From the NCBI GenBank assembly GCA_913061235.1, contig CAJXTB010000004.1, positions 62,001-126,000 on the forward strand: a stretch of 64,000 bases of DNA, written 5' to 3'. The first letter of the stretch is position 1. Each line of letters opens with the position of its first letter. Under the pieces are notes generated by a model, which saw only the letters and a list, made by a program, of their open reading frames with translations, made no database searches and was not told the origin of the DNA. Of the stretch, positions 55,324 through 64,000 are shown in pieces. A program made the position numbers and the translations under genes. This DNA comes from an uncultured Pseudomonadota bacterium (lineage in GTDB: Bacteria > Myxococcota_A > UBA796 > GCA-2862545).

Positions 55324-58300
55324 CTACTGGCGCGGATTTGCGTCCAGGATGTCTCGCCCGGCTTGCTCGGCGGCAGTCGCTGTGAACCCGAGTCCCCAGG
55401 CAGTCCCTCCGTCTAGTCGAATCCGGGCCGCGTAAACGGGCATCGCAAGTCCGGTCAGCCGCTCGATGACTCCGCCCTGCATCCGGCGTTCTGCTGGGGA
55501 AACACGCTGTGTAGTGGATTCCAATAGTGGGGGAAGCCCATGCTCTCCACCGCGAATGACCACGACTGCCTTGCCCTGTCCTGGCAGGGCCCACGCGACA
55601 ACACCGTCTGCGTCTGCCAAGACGGAGTGGCGTGAGTAGCCGGAAGGTGCGCGCACGGTGGGATTTGGCGTTGCGGTGAATCCACTCGCTTCCGCGACCG
55701 CGTTGGGGGACCGATTCCAGTCACGGACCACCGCAGCGACTGCGTGGTCCTCTAGCGTAGTTGCCGCTCTGGACAGCCCTGGAGTTCCGAGAACAATGCC
55801 GCGGGTCAGGGCGACGGTAGCGGAGACGTCCGAGGTGTCTGAACCGACTGGGGTCTCGGTCATTCGGCTTGTGGTTGCGGCAAGCGTCAGGCTAGCTCCC
55901 CGGGAGTCGTCGTGAACGGTACTGAGCCACAGTCCATCCAAGGCGGCCTTGTGAACATCACCGCGTGCCAAGCGCGCCAGAGCACGATCGGCGAGCAAGT
56001 CTGGATTGTGGCGGACGTCGTTGTCGCGCCACTCCAGGATGGCTGCTCGCTCTTCTAGGGTGGTGTTGGACAGCGTGTCTGCAAGCTCTAGCGGCGCCCG
56101 TGGCGGAGTGCCTAGTCGAGATGTGGCTACGCTCGCGAGCTGGGTGTCATCGGCCAACCAGGCGAGCTGTGCGAGTCGCTCGCTCGCGGGCCCAATGTTG
56201 GGCGACAGGTCTGAAGCGCGCCGTGCCGCTTGTAGTGCGGTGCCCAAGTCTGCGACAGCCAGTGCCTCCTGGCTGACGTCAAGCCACAGCCGTGGGTCGT
56301 CCCCAATCAATCGAGCGGCCTTTAGTCGATAGGCCAGGGCCTTCTGGGGCCGTCCAACGTCCAAGGCGACATCCGCTGCTGCAATGAGCACCGATGGGTC
56401 TGCAGGGGCTTTTTCGACCGCTTCGTCCACCGTCAGAATGGTCTCCTGAACGTTGACTCCCATTGCCGCACCGGCGCGTGCGAACAGGATGGGAAGGTCG
56501 GGCGCGGTTGAGGTGCGCATGGCTTGGATGAGCAACGTCTCTGCAGTCTCGGGGTCCGACGCCGCTAGCGCCGCTTCGGCCTGCAGACGCAAGATGCGGG
56601 GGTCGCCGCCCTCTGGCGTATCTGGAGAAGCAGCAGCGGACTCTACGGCCCACCGCATCAGTAGGTCCGGGGCAAACCAAGCCTGATTGCCGTCTGGATC
56701 GGTGATGGGGTCTGGCTGCGTGGCGGGCTGTGCATCGAGCACCGCCAAGACCACCTCGAGTCGGTCCGCCGCATTGGGAGTGGCAATTAGCTGTGAGAAG
56801 CGGAGCCAGGATGCGCGCTTACTACCGCAAGAAGCCAACGCACGGGCGATCTCTAGGCGCTGGTCGTCTGTTTCGCTGACTTCCCACAGTACGTCCAACG
56901 CTCGGTTGTGCGACGAGTCAGATCGCTCCGCCACTCGCCACGCCAAGGTGCCCCTGTCTACGTCCTCCTTGTTGGTGAGAATCACCTTGCGGGCCCGCCG
57001 GACGTCGCCGGCCCGGACGCTCGCGATGACTACCAAGGCTTGCTGGTCCGCGACGTCGTCGAGCCAGGGTGTCTTGGCGATAGTCTTGGCCAGCTTGCGC
57101 GTGATGGGCGGCAACAGCAACAACGGCAACGGCGCTTGTGCAGCGCGATGGAAGAAGCGCTCGGTCTCGTCGGTCTGAAGGCCAGCGCTGCGGGAGACTT
57201 CGGTTCGCAACCTCACTGTGGGGCCGTCGTTCACGACCGAACGGGCGACCGTACCCATCGTGTCGTTGACCGAGCGAGGCACGGGCGTACCCAGTGCGCG
57301 CAGACTTCCGGGCAACAGGATGGCAATGTCTTCGATGATGCGCGTGTCGTCACCGAGCCACTCGACGAGTGCGGGAGCCAGTACGGCCAAGATATCGCCT
57401 TCAATACCCGGACCTACGGCATGAAAGGCAGACGGCTCCACGAGCTGGAACTCGATGCGAAGTGGCTCCTGGCTGCGTGTGAGGTTCGAGAACCGGACGG
57501 TGGAGCGCGTCTGGTCAGACGGCCGCGCGAAGGAGAGAAGGTCTCGGAAGGTCTGCTGGCGATCCTCTTCGCTAAGTGGAGCGAGCTCTGTTCTCAGACG
57601 TTCTTGGGTGGCCCCACTGGCGGTCAGTGAGACGTCCCACGCGAGTGACCCAGTCAGGGAGAGCGTGGCGCTACCGATAATCGTGACGTCCGAGTCCGTA
57701 GAGGTTGCCCCCTGGATGCGCTCTGGAGAGCGACCACTGACCCAGCCAATACCACCGTTGAACGCCGCGGGTATGCCGCTGGATACCGAAAAATCGCTGG
57801 CCGGATCTAGCCAGAGAGTGCGTTCGTCAGTGACAACAGCAACTGCGGGCAGCGGATAGGCGGAGGGTACAGGAGGAATGGGCGAGACGTCTGCCTCAGA
57901 CTTCGGTCGAACCCATGCCAACCGGGCGTCGTAGCCGGACTCTCGCAGAACAGACACAAGTACCAGCGCGCGTTCCGTCGCGCTTCCGCTCTGGGCGGCT
58001 AGGGTGACTGCGGCGTCTTGTGCGTCGTCCAGAGTGCCGATGTCTCCCGGCTGAACTGAGACTCTGGAGCGAACCTCGTCCAGTAGGCCGCCCATCCCAA
58101 TACCGTCGTTGCGGGCAGCGCTGACCAACTCACGACCCAGGTCCGTGCGTGATGCGAGCTTTTGGGTGACCAGCGTTTCGAGCCGTTCGCCGGGGGACGT
58201 CCACGCGGATTCTGTCGACCACATGGCGTTGCCTGAGTCCGCATACCGCCACTCGGTTGTCACAGTCTGAGTGCCGCGCGAGCGGTCGATGGACAGGGAT

Positions 58301-58713
58301 GCTTGGTCATCTGCCCAGACTAAAGGAGCGGTTCGGCTGGACGAAGCCACGGTGACGGTAGCGGACTCGGTCAGGGCGTCCGGGGCTAGCTCAAACACGC
58401 CGCTGTCCTGCCGCGACACCCGACGCCGAGTGGTCAGAGTGTAGGTGGAGCCTTCTACAGCGTCTTCTGGGATGAGCAGGACGGTCTGCAGGACACGAGC
58501 CTCACCGTCTTCCGACCCGTGCAGGCCAGGGGGAGCAAGCACGCCTGCGGCACAACCAGCGGGGTCATCCACACGAACAGTCCACGATTGTTGGGCGGTT
58601 CCGACACCACGACGGTCCAGTCGGACGTCGAGCGTGTGTTCGGTGACCGTGACCGGGGCTGCGGCCGCAGCGATGGGCAACCAGCCGATGGTGGCAAAGA
58701 TGATGTGTCGCAT
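55324..58713 (-). CDS. Large secreted protein with transglutaminase-like domain and helical repeats
   Basis: A 1129-residue protein. ATG 58713, with AGGA eight bases upstream, opens a signal peptide. Residues about 20-160 are beta-rich (DUF3857-like). About 210-330 resembles the transglutaminase-like core that often follows it: ALVLVSVLRESGYDARLAWV, then WLDPASDF. The catalytic Cys of the core appears to be replaced (SATERALVL), so it may be inactive. From about 530 to 930 there are TPR-type helices, and the last 190 residues are beta-rich. Envelope role unknown. Converges on the substrate-binding protein gene. Confidence 0.75.
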   Translation of the reverse strand: MRHIIFATIGWLPIAAAAAPVTVTEHTLDVRLDRRGVGTAQQSWTVRVDDPAGCAAGVLAPPGLHGSEDGEARVLQTVLLIPEDAVEGSTYTLTTRRRVSRQDSGVFELAPDALTESATVTVASSSRTAPLVWADDQASLSIDRSRGTQTVTTEWRYADSGNAMWSTESAWTSPGERLETLVTQKLASRTDLGRELVSAARNDGIGMGGLLDEVRSRVSVQPGDIGTLDDAQDAAVTLAAQSGSATERALVLVSVLRESGYDARLAWVRPKSEADVSPIPPVPSAYPLPAVAVVTDERTLWLDPASDFSVSSGIPAAFNGGIGWVSGRSPERIQGATSTDSDVTIIGSATLSLTGSLAWDVSLTASGATQERLRTELAPLSEEDRQQTFRDLLSFARPSDQTRSTVRFSNLTRSQEPLRIEFQLVEPSAFHAVGPGIEGDILAVLAPALVEWLGDDTRIIEDIAILLPGSLRALGTPVPRSVNDTMGTVARSVVNDGPTVRLRTEVSRSAGLQTDETERFFHRAAQAPLPLLLLPPITRKLAKTIAKTPWLDDVADQQALVVIASVRAGDVRRARKVILTNKEDVDRGTLAWRVAERSDSSHNRALDVLWEVSETDDQRLEIARALASCGSKRASWLRFSQLIATPNAADRLEVVLAVLDAQPATQPDPITDPDGNQAWFAPDLLMRWAVESAAASPDTPEGGDPRILRLQAEAALAASDPETAETLLIQAMRTSTAPDLPILFARAGAAMGVNVQETILTVDEAVEKAPADPSVLIAAADVALDVGRPQKALAYRLKAARLIGDDPRLWLDVSQEALAVADLGTALQAARRASDLSPNIGPASERLAQLAWLADDTQLASVATSRLGTPPRAPLELADTLSNTTLEERAAILEWRDNDVRHNPDLLADRALARLARGDVHKAALDGLWLSTVHDDSRGASLTLAATTSRMTETPVGSDTSDVSATVALTRGIVLGTPGLSRAATTLEDHAVAAVVRDWNRSPNAVAEASGFTATPNPTVRAPSGYSRHSVLADADGVVAWALPGQGKAVVVIRGGEHGLPPLLESTTQRVSPAERRMQGGVIERLTGLAMPVYAARIRLDGGTAWGLGFTATAAEQAGRDILDANPRQ

Positions 58714-58821
58714 GTGCACATCCTAGCCTGTTGGGAGCCGACGTTGTTGGTTGACGTGTCAACTGTGTTGTCTGTTGCACTACATGAGGGATAGGGTGCG
58801 GATCAAGTAATGGAGTCATTT

Positions 58822-61800
58822 ATGCGCGCTTTGGTTCTCTTTTCACTTTTCGGAGCTGCTCCCGCTTTTGCGTGGCCGCAAAGCAATGAATGGACTGAGC
58901 TGGCCACTGCTGAGGCCGAAGCGGCGGGCGACTTGATGGTATCCGACTTTAGCGGTCTGGATTTGACGGATGGGGCGGGCACCGCGCTTCGTATTGGTGC
59001 GGATGAGACCTACCTATACTTGGGCATTCGCGTGGCCGAAGACCCTCTGGACGGCTTGAGTGAGCTGCCTGGCGGTGGTGTCTGGGCGTTCCTCGTTGAT
59101 TCGGACGACCCACCGGGTGCAGGCGATGCGGCCTACGATTTTGAGGTGAGCGTCACGGGACCTGGAACTGTGTCCGTGCGCGAGAACGTTCTCAACAATC
59201 CAGGCCTTCGTCCGGCCGGCGCGGTTCCTGTCGCGCCACCGATAGGCGGAACCTGGGGAAGTCTGGCCGGTGGGGACATTCGCGTCACGGAAGAGGCCGA
59301 CGGCACGTTTTTCATCGATGTTCAGCTTCTTCGCACCGCAGTCAACGCCACTCTGGGGCTGGATGATGACACACCACTATCCATTGCAGGTGCCACCGGA
59401 GATGGCCGGATTTCGCCCCGCTTTGATGTTGCTGGCTGTGCTTCTGCCTGCACCGAGCTGCTACCCATCCAGACCGAACCCTTCTTCATCGACCTCGATG
59501 GTGACGGCCTGACGGACCTCGAAGAGCTGGCGCTCGGAACCCAACCGGACGATGCCGACTCAGACGACGACGGCCTCACCGATGGCGAAGAAGCAGGGGA
59601 CCTAGACCCGGACGGAGCTCCAGCAGCGCTCAACTGTGACAGCGATGGCGATGGGATTCTCGACGGCACTGAGTCAGGACTCACCGAGAGCCATCCGGAC
59701 ACGGACCTAGAAGCGGGCTGCTTTGTCGCGGACACGGACGGCTTCACCACAGATCCACGAGACCGCGACACGGACGGCGGGGGCTTTGGCGACGGTCGTG
59801 AGGACCGCAACGGCAATGGTTCGGTAGACGTCGACTGCTGGGAGACCGACCCGAACAACGCCGCAGACGACGTCGACACAGATGGAGACGGCGTTCCCGA
59901 TGTTCTGGAGCTGCGTGCGGCCGATGGCGTGATCGACGACGTCGACAGTGACGGCGACGGTGTTGCGGACGCCGTCGAAGGACTCGCAGACCCCGATGGT
60001 GACTGCATTCCCGCCTTCGTTGACGACGACAGCGACGGTGATGGCTACCTAGACAGCGAAGAAGGTGGCGGAGACGCTGACAACGACGGCCTGCCCAACA
60101 ACTTGGACACGGACGCCGACGGAAACGGAACCCTAGACGAAGACGAAGAGGTCGGTGACCAGGACTGCGACGGCATTCCCAACTGGCTCGACGTCAACGA
60201 TGTCGACAACCTGTGCGACGACCCCGACGTGGACACGGACATGGACTCCGATGACATCGACATTGACCCCACACGCACGGGCTACTTTGCCGGCGGTGGC
60301 TGCTCAATGACCGGCGCCTCAGGGGCTGGTGGCTTCAGCCTGCTGTTTGTCTTGGCCGGCCTGATGCGTCGTCGTCGGACCGCCGCTGTGGCTTTGGCGC
60401 TCACCGCTACAACCGCTTCGGCCCAGCAGGTTGACGCCCAACGGTTCCGTCCATCGGTTGACGAGGGCGTACTGCTCGGAGTCGAAGACGGCGTTGTTGG
60501 CGACAGCAAGACCGGGTGGGCGGGGTTGCTGTTCAACTACGTAGACGACCCTCTCGTGTACAAGTATGACGACGCCCAGGGCGGCGAAGAACGCCTGGTC
60601 GGCTCGGTTCTGACAGCGAACCTGCTGGGTGGCGTGAACCTTGGACCGGCACGACTGGGCGTCGATCTACCGGTGCACCCGTACGCGAGTGGGGGCGAGG
60701 TCAATGGACCCGTTCAGATTGGGGACCTGCGCCTGTCCTCCGAGTTTCGTTTGGCAGAGCAGGGGACGCTTCCGCTGAACATTGGCGCCTTGTTCGACGT
60801 GACATTGCCCACAGGGAGTGGTCGCAACTTCCTTGGCGCCTCACGCACCCGCCTGACCCTTGGCGGAGCCGTCAGCCGAACCTTTGGCCCGGTCAAGCTG
60901 GCGAGTCACATTGGATTCCGTACAGGTACCGCCACGAGCGTAGGCGCACTGAAGGTCGCACCCGCTCTGGTGTGGGCCATGGGAGCAGGGGTCCGTGATG
61001 GACGCGTTGGCGTCTCCCTCGAAGCGGATGGCGAGTATTGGATGTCCAATGCCGACCAGCCGGGACGTCGTCCTGCGGAGTGGCGTGCTGTCGCGAGTGT
61101 GTACCCCTTGCCGCGGCTGGAGCTGCGCGCAGGTGGCGGAAGTGCCCTGTCCCAAGGACTTGGTGCCCCAGACTTCCGCTTGTTCCTGGGCGGTCGCTAC
61201 CGCTTCGGAGCGATTGCTGAGGACCCGGTGATTGTGGAGCAGCTCCCACAGGTGGCCCCAGCGGCAACCACCGGAATGCTCGAAGTTCGTGTTCTGGCGC
61301 CAAACGGTGAGCCGGTCAGCAATGCCAGTGTGAGAGTTGGCCCCGAGCGAGCGCGAACGAACGCATCTGGCATTAGTATTGTTGAGCTGGACCCTGGTCA
61401 GTTCGATGTCCTAGTCGAGGCGGATGGCTACAACTGGACCCTCGCAGATGTGGGTGTCGACGCTGGCCAGCGAGTGGTCGTCGTGGCGTCATTGCGCCCG
61501 CAAGCGGTTGAGATTGACCTGGTGTCCAGGCGTATCTACACCACCCAGACCATCTTTTTCGAGCTCGATAGCGACGTGCTCACCAACCAGTCCACGACCG
61601 TGATTGCCGTGTTGGCGGATGCCCTCCGGCAGCACCCTGAAGTCCGACGCATTCGCATTGAAGGCCACACCGACTCCCAAGGAGATGCTGGCTACAATCG
61701 CGAGCTGTCCGACCGTCGTGCGGCATCCGTGCTGCGCTACCTCAAGGCGGTGGGCATTGCTGACGAGCGTCTCGAGTCCGTTGGCTACGGCGAAGAGCGT

Positions 61801-61881
61801 CTGCTGCAGCAAGGCGTCGCCCCCGATATTCACGCTGTCAACCGGCGCGTTGAGTTTCATATTGTGGAGATTGACGAATGA
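58822..61881 (+). CDS. Surface protein with MYXO-CTERM-like tail fused to an OmpA-family protein
   Basis: A 1019-residue protein. ATG 58822, six bases after GGAG, opens a signal peptide ending AFAW. Residues 1-210 are a beta domain; 220-490 hold many DxDxDG calcium-binding TSP3-type repeats. At 494 comes GGGCSMTG, a hydrophobic stretch and RRRR (516-519), which looks like a MYXO-CTERM sorting tail. The next residues (TAAVALALTATTASA, 520-534) look like a second signal peptide, then an OM barrel-like region and a C-terminal OmpA peptidoglycan-binding domain (about 905-1019). It probably matures into two proteins. The following nudix gene overlaps by four bases. Confidence 0.88.
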   Translation: MRALVLFSLFGAAPAFAWPQSNEWTELATAEAEAAGDLMVSDFSGLDLTDGAGTALRIGADETYLYLGIRVAEDPLDGLSELPGGGVWAFLVDSDDPPGAGDAAYDFEVSVTGPGTVSVRENVLNNPGLRPAGAVPVAPPIGGTWGSLAGGDIRVTEEADGTFFIDVQLLRTAVNATLGLDDDTPLSIAGATGDGRISPRFDVAGCASACTELLPIQTEPFFIDLDGDGLTDLEELALGTQPDDADSDDDGLTDGEEAGDLDPDGAPAALNCDSDGDGILDGTESGLTESHPDTDLEAGCFVADTDGFTTDPRDRDTDGGGFGDGREDRNGNGSVDVDCWETDPNNAADDVDTDGDGVPDVLELRAADGVIDDVDSDGDGVADAVEGLADPDGDCIPAFVDDDSDGDGYLDSEEGGGDADNDGLPNNLDTDADGNGTLDEDEEVGDQDCDGIPNWLDVNDVDNLCDDPDVDTDMDSDDIDIDPTRTGYFAGGGCSMTGASGAGGFSLLFVLAGLMRRRRTAAVALALTATTASAQQVDAQRFRPSVDEGVLLGVEDGVVGDSKTGWAGLLFNYVDDPLVYKYDDAQGGEERLVGSVLTANLLGGVNLGPARLGVDLPVHPYASGGEVNGPVQIGDLRLSSEFRLAEQGTLPLNIGALFDVTLPTGSGRNFLGASRTRLTLGGAVSRTFGPVKLASHIGFRTGTATSVGALKVAPALVWAMGAGVRDGRVGVSLEADGEYWMSNADQPGRRPAEWRAVASVYPLPRLELRAGGGSALSQGLGAPDFRLFLGGRYRFGAIAEDPVIVEQLPQVAPAATTGMLEVRVLAPNGEPVSNASVRVGPERARTNASGISIVELDPGQFDVLVEADGYNWTLADVGVDAGQRVVVVASLRPQAVEIDLVSRRIYTTQTIFFELDSDVLTNQSTTVIAVLADALRQHPEVRRIRIEGHTDSQGDAGYNRELSDRRAASVLRYLKAVGIADERLESVGYGEERLLQQGVAPDIHAVNRRVEFHIVEIDE

Positions 61882-62678
61882 GCATTCCCGACGTGCGTCC
61901 AGCAACAACGGTCCTTTTACTACGCGAAGGCGAGCAAGGTGTTGAGGTCTTCTTGGTCAAGCGGCATGGAAAGAGCCGCTTCATGCCGGGTGCCTGGGTC
62001 TTTCCGGGTGGCCGTGTCGATGACGAGGACCACCTGATGCCCGAGAGCATGGTCAGCGGGGGCGAACACACCGCCGCGCGCCTGGGTCTGTCCGAGAAGG
62101 AGGCCACCGGGTTCTTGGTCGCTGGCGTGCGTGAGACCTATGAGGAAGCCGGTATTTGGCTTGGCAAGGGCGAACTGCCCGATGAGCTACGTCACCCGCT
62201 TAACAATGGCGAGGTACGGTTTTGTGACCTGCTTGCGGCGCATCAGGCGTCCATTGACCTAGACGTCCTGAAGCCCTGGGGATGGTGGGTGACTCCGGTC
62301 AGTGAGCCTCGTCGGTACAACACCCGCTTTGTTGTGGCCACCACAGATGCCGATGGTTCGCATGATGAAGGTGAGACAGTGGATAGCGGCTGGTTCCGCC
62401 CTGCGGACGCTCTCGCTGCGGTGGACGCCGGTGAGGTTCGCATGGCGCCGCCGACATGGTGGATAGTGCAGGAACTGAAGCGCTTGGCGCATGTAGAGGC
62501 TGTCCTTGCGCATACGGATGACCGCCCCATTGAGAAGATTCTACCCATCTTGGAGCTGGCTGAAGGTGCTGTGCGGTTGACCCTACCTGGGCATGCGGAC
62601 CACCCGGACGCTGCCATTGCTGGACTGCCGACCGAGATTGTGTTTGAGCAGGGAAAGTGGTGGGCCCCAAAGGTCTAG
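61878..62678 (+). CDS. Nudix hydrolase (NUDT19-like)
   Basis: A 266-residue protein with a Nudix fold. The box is split: FPGGRVD at 42-48, then an insertion of about 35 residues, then VRETYEEAGI with the catalytic Glu pair at about 84-93. This arrangement is typical of the NUDT19-like subgroup, some of which hydrolyse CoA or acyl-CoA diphosphates. The C-terminal half is helical. The ATG overlaps the OmpA gene stop (ATGA), so translation is coupled. Confidence 0.92.
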   Translation: MSIPDVRPATTVLLLREGEQGVEVFLVKRHGKSRFMPGAWVFPGGRVDDEDHLMPESMVSGGEHTAARLGLSEKEATGFLVAGVRETYEEAGIWLGKGELPDELRHPLNNGEVRFCDLLAAHQASIDLDVLKPWGWWVTPVSEPRRYNTRFVVATTDADGSHDEGETVDSGWFRPADALAAVDAGEVRMAPPTWWIVQELKRLAHVEAVLAHTDDRPIEKILPILELAEGAVRLTLPGHADHPDAAIAGLPTEIVFEQGKWWAPKV

Positions 62679-62687
62679 ACCGCCAGC

Positions 62688-62721
62688 CAACTGACAACTG
62701 TCGGCTGACAGTTGTCAGTTG
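62688..62721. repeat. Perfect 15-bp inverted repeat with 4-base loop
   Basis: Arms CAACTGACAACTGTC (62688-62702) and GACAGTTGTCAGTTG (62707-62721) are exact reverse complements around GGCT. No T tract follows, so it is a poor intrinsic terminator. It lies 10 bases after the nudix stop and 78 bases before the start of a Y1-transposase-like gene, a position where a REP-like or operator element would be expected. I did not notice a second copy in this window. Confidence 0.75.
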
Positions 62722-62798
62722 TCACACCGTGTCCGACGGTCCAACGCCTAGTTTGAGTTGGCACCCTTGTTGCTTTGACCCCTCGCAGGAGGTGGTCA

Positions 62799-63542
62799 AT
62801 GGTCGAACGGATTCAGATTGCGCTGGACACGGGCTGGGAAGAACTGGCGACGAGTCGCGAGCGGTACGCACTCTTGGTGCGGTTGTCCGGTGCCTGTGCG
62901 AAACAGGGCGTTAGCCTTCTGGGCTTCGGCCTCGCCGACCGCCAAGTACGCTTTGCCATTGAGGGCGGTGCGGTGGCCATCGCCCATGCCATGCGAGGCG
63001 TACGTGTCGGTACCATTGCGAGTCTGCGTGGCCAGGGGACTGTCGTGTGCCTCGGCGAGACCAAGCGGTGGCGCTCGTCGTGCGTAGAGGATGCCCTGGT
63101 GTGGACCCACCAGGTCTCACAAGTCGATGGCGCACTTGGACCGCTGGCGAGCCCGTGGACGAGTCACCGCGACGTGATGGGGTTTCGAACGGCGAGCTTT
63201 TTTGATGCTGAGCGGGTTCGGTCGCGCATTGATGTTCAGCGGGTTCACCTGCGAAGCGGTGGCCGAGCGCTTCCTGCAGCTATCGTCGAGCCCCAAGCGG
63301 GCGCTTCAGTAGGCTTTTTGATGCGCCTATCGGCGTCGGTGCTGGGCCTGTTGCCATCAGACCGCCGCAGCTTTGCCCTGTTCACGCAGCTCGCTCGGGC
63401 GTGTGGATGGAGCGTTCGCGACGTAGCGGACGCGCTGATGTTGTCGGCGCGTCGGGTCCGTCAGCTGGCGAATGGGCCTGTAGCACCGGTAGACGTAGCG
63501 CTCATCGCTCTGCACGACCCACGTCTGTGCGTCGTTCCGTAG
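62799..63542 (+). CDS. Decayed Y1 (RAYT-like) transposase-related protein with HTH
   Basis: A 247-residue protein at ATG 62799, preceded by AGGAGG. Residues about 20-136 resemble Y1 transposases of the RAYT/IS200-like group: SLLGFGLADRQVRFAIEG aligns with the usual region around MPNHVH, and SPWTSHRDVMG with the PWSSYRAYLG motif. At the metal-binding site, D47-RQV-R51 replaces NHxH, and I see no catalytic Tyr in the expected helix, so it should not cut DNA. The C-terminus (about 197-225) is helix-turn-helix-like (SVRDVADALMLSARRVRQ). Likely a DNA-binding protein, perhaps recognising the adjacent hairpin. Homology is by eye. Confidence 0.5.
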   Translation: MVERIQIALDTGWEELATSRERYALLVRLSGACAKQGVSLLGFGLADRQVRFAIEGGAVAIAHAMRGVRVGTIASLRGQGTVVCLGETKRWRSSCVEDALVWTHQVSQVDGALGPLASPWTSHRDVMGFRTASFFDAERVRSRIDVQRVHLRSGGRALPAAIVEPQAGASVGFLMRLSASVLGLLPSDRRSFALFTQLARACGWSVRDVADALMLSARRVRQLANGPVAPVDVALIALHDPRLCVVP

Positions 63543-63544
63543 GT

Positions 63545-64000
63545 CTACAGCTCGACATCGATGGTGGCGAATACCGCGCGTCCTTCGGCTTGGATTCCAC
63601 GTGGGAAGCGTGGGTCCCCGGGGGCGCCGCGGTCTACCTCGTCTCGATGGAGCGGCGTCTGGTACTGAGTGTTGGAGGCATTGCGTATGGAGAAGCCCAC
63701 GCCAAAGCGCCCGCCGGGACCCAGATCACTGGCTCGCCCTGCGACATGAACAAGTGCGTAAGCGGGGCCGTCCTCAATGCCGACTGTGGGTGCCCAGTCA
63801 CTGCGAGGTCGCGCGCTGTACACTTCGGAGAGCACGGTGGCTGACCAGTGTTCGCCGAGGCGTCCGGTGAGGGAGCCTTTGCCCATGTGTGGCGGAACCT
63901 CAAACTGCTGACGGCCAGCGTAGGGGCCAGCCGAGCCGTAGTTAGACAGGGTGAGCGCGTAGGCGAGGCGCAGGGTGAATGCGGCGTAGGTCAGTGTGGC
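63545..64000 (-). CDS. TonB-dependent receptor, C-terminal fragment
   Basis: The frame is open from the right edge to TAG 63545-63547, giving the last 151 residues. They form antiparallel beta strands ending in aromatic-poor ATIDVEL, with the barrel strand pattern of TonB-dependent receptors: AYALVHVAGR, FGVGFSIRNASNTQYQTP, then GRAVFATIDV. The IRN...TxYxTP motif near the end is typical of receptors for siderophores or vitamin B12. Its plug domain and ligand cannot be seen. It is convergent with the preceding gene, two bases apart. Confidence 0.75.
   Translation of the reverse strand, partial: ATLTYAAFTLRLAYALTLSNYGSAGPYAGRQQFEVPPHMGKGSLTGRLGEHWSATVLSEVYSARPRSDWAPTVGIEDGPAYALVHVAGRASDLGPGGRFGVGFSIRNASNTQYQTPLHRDEVDRGAPGDPRFPRGIQAEGRAVFATIDVEL

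Overview
The window looks like chromosome from a GC-rich, Gram-negative, Myxococcota-like (former Deltaproteobacteria) bacterium, probably an uncultured lineage. The reasons are: many lipoproteins and secreted beta-rich proteins, two Hanks-type Ser/Thr kinases (one with a PEGA domain), a formylglycine-enzyme/SUMF1-fold protein, calcium-binding DxDxDG repeats, a MYXO-CTERM-like sorting tail, an OmpA-family protein and a TonB-dependent receptor fragment. GTG starts and 4-bp ATGA/GTGA overlaps are common. I see no integrated prophage, insertion sequence, CRISPR array or rRNA; the only RNA gene found is a tRNA-Arg(CCU). Taxonomy is inferred from gene content only.

Layout. 1-6.4 kb: the 3' part of a very large PKD-repeat lipoprotein, plus small secreted or lipoproteins. 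6.4-13.1 kb: isoleucyl-tRNA synthetase with both signature motifs altered, a lipoprotein, an endonuclease/exonuclease/phosphatase-fold protein and cardiolipin synthase. 13.2-16.3 kb: a secreted hexapeptide/propeller protein, tRNA-Arg and a DUF4097-like lipoprotein. 16.3-20.5 kb: a repeat and hairpin region, then an operon of a SUMF1-fold protein, three unrecognised proteins and thymidine kinase. 20.7-29.5 kb: murB, a ketopantoate-reductase-like protein, two tandem small membrane proteins, tldE-tldD and an enolase-acetyltransferase-lipoprotein run.

29.6-37.7 kb: a DUF547 protein, two small unknowns, then cydA-cydB (cytochrome bd) followed by two UbiA-family paralogues, a possible small membrane protein and a non-RD kinase. 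37.7-44.2 kb: ettA, a sensor histidine kinase, a TPR protein and asnS on the minus strand. 44.3-50 kb: an isolated contractile-tail tube protein gene with its own promoter candidate and a strong terminator, a HEAT-like protein, an MBL hydrolase and a secreted HExxH metalloprotease-like protein. 50-55.3 kb: a secreted ARPP-1 protein, then an outer-membrane-like protein, a PEGA kinase and an orphan substrate-binding protein. 55.3-64 kb: a large transglutaminase-like/repeat protein, a probable polyprotein joining a MYXO-CTERM-type surface protein to an OmpA protein, a Nudix hydrolase, a decayed Y1-transposase-like protein preceded by a perfect 15-bp hairpin, and the end of a TonB-dependent receptor.

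Themes are envelope biogenesis (murB, cls, OmpA, lipoproteins), translation (ileS, asnS, ettA, tRNA), respiration (cydAB with UbiA genes) and Ser/Thr kinase signalling. The best candidates for new biology are the IleRS variant with a GVHH/EMHKS active site, the MYXO-CTERM/OmpA polyprotein, the inactive transposase-like protein with its adjacent hairpin, the orphan tail-tube gene, and the cydAB-UbiA-UbiA-small protein array.
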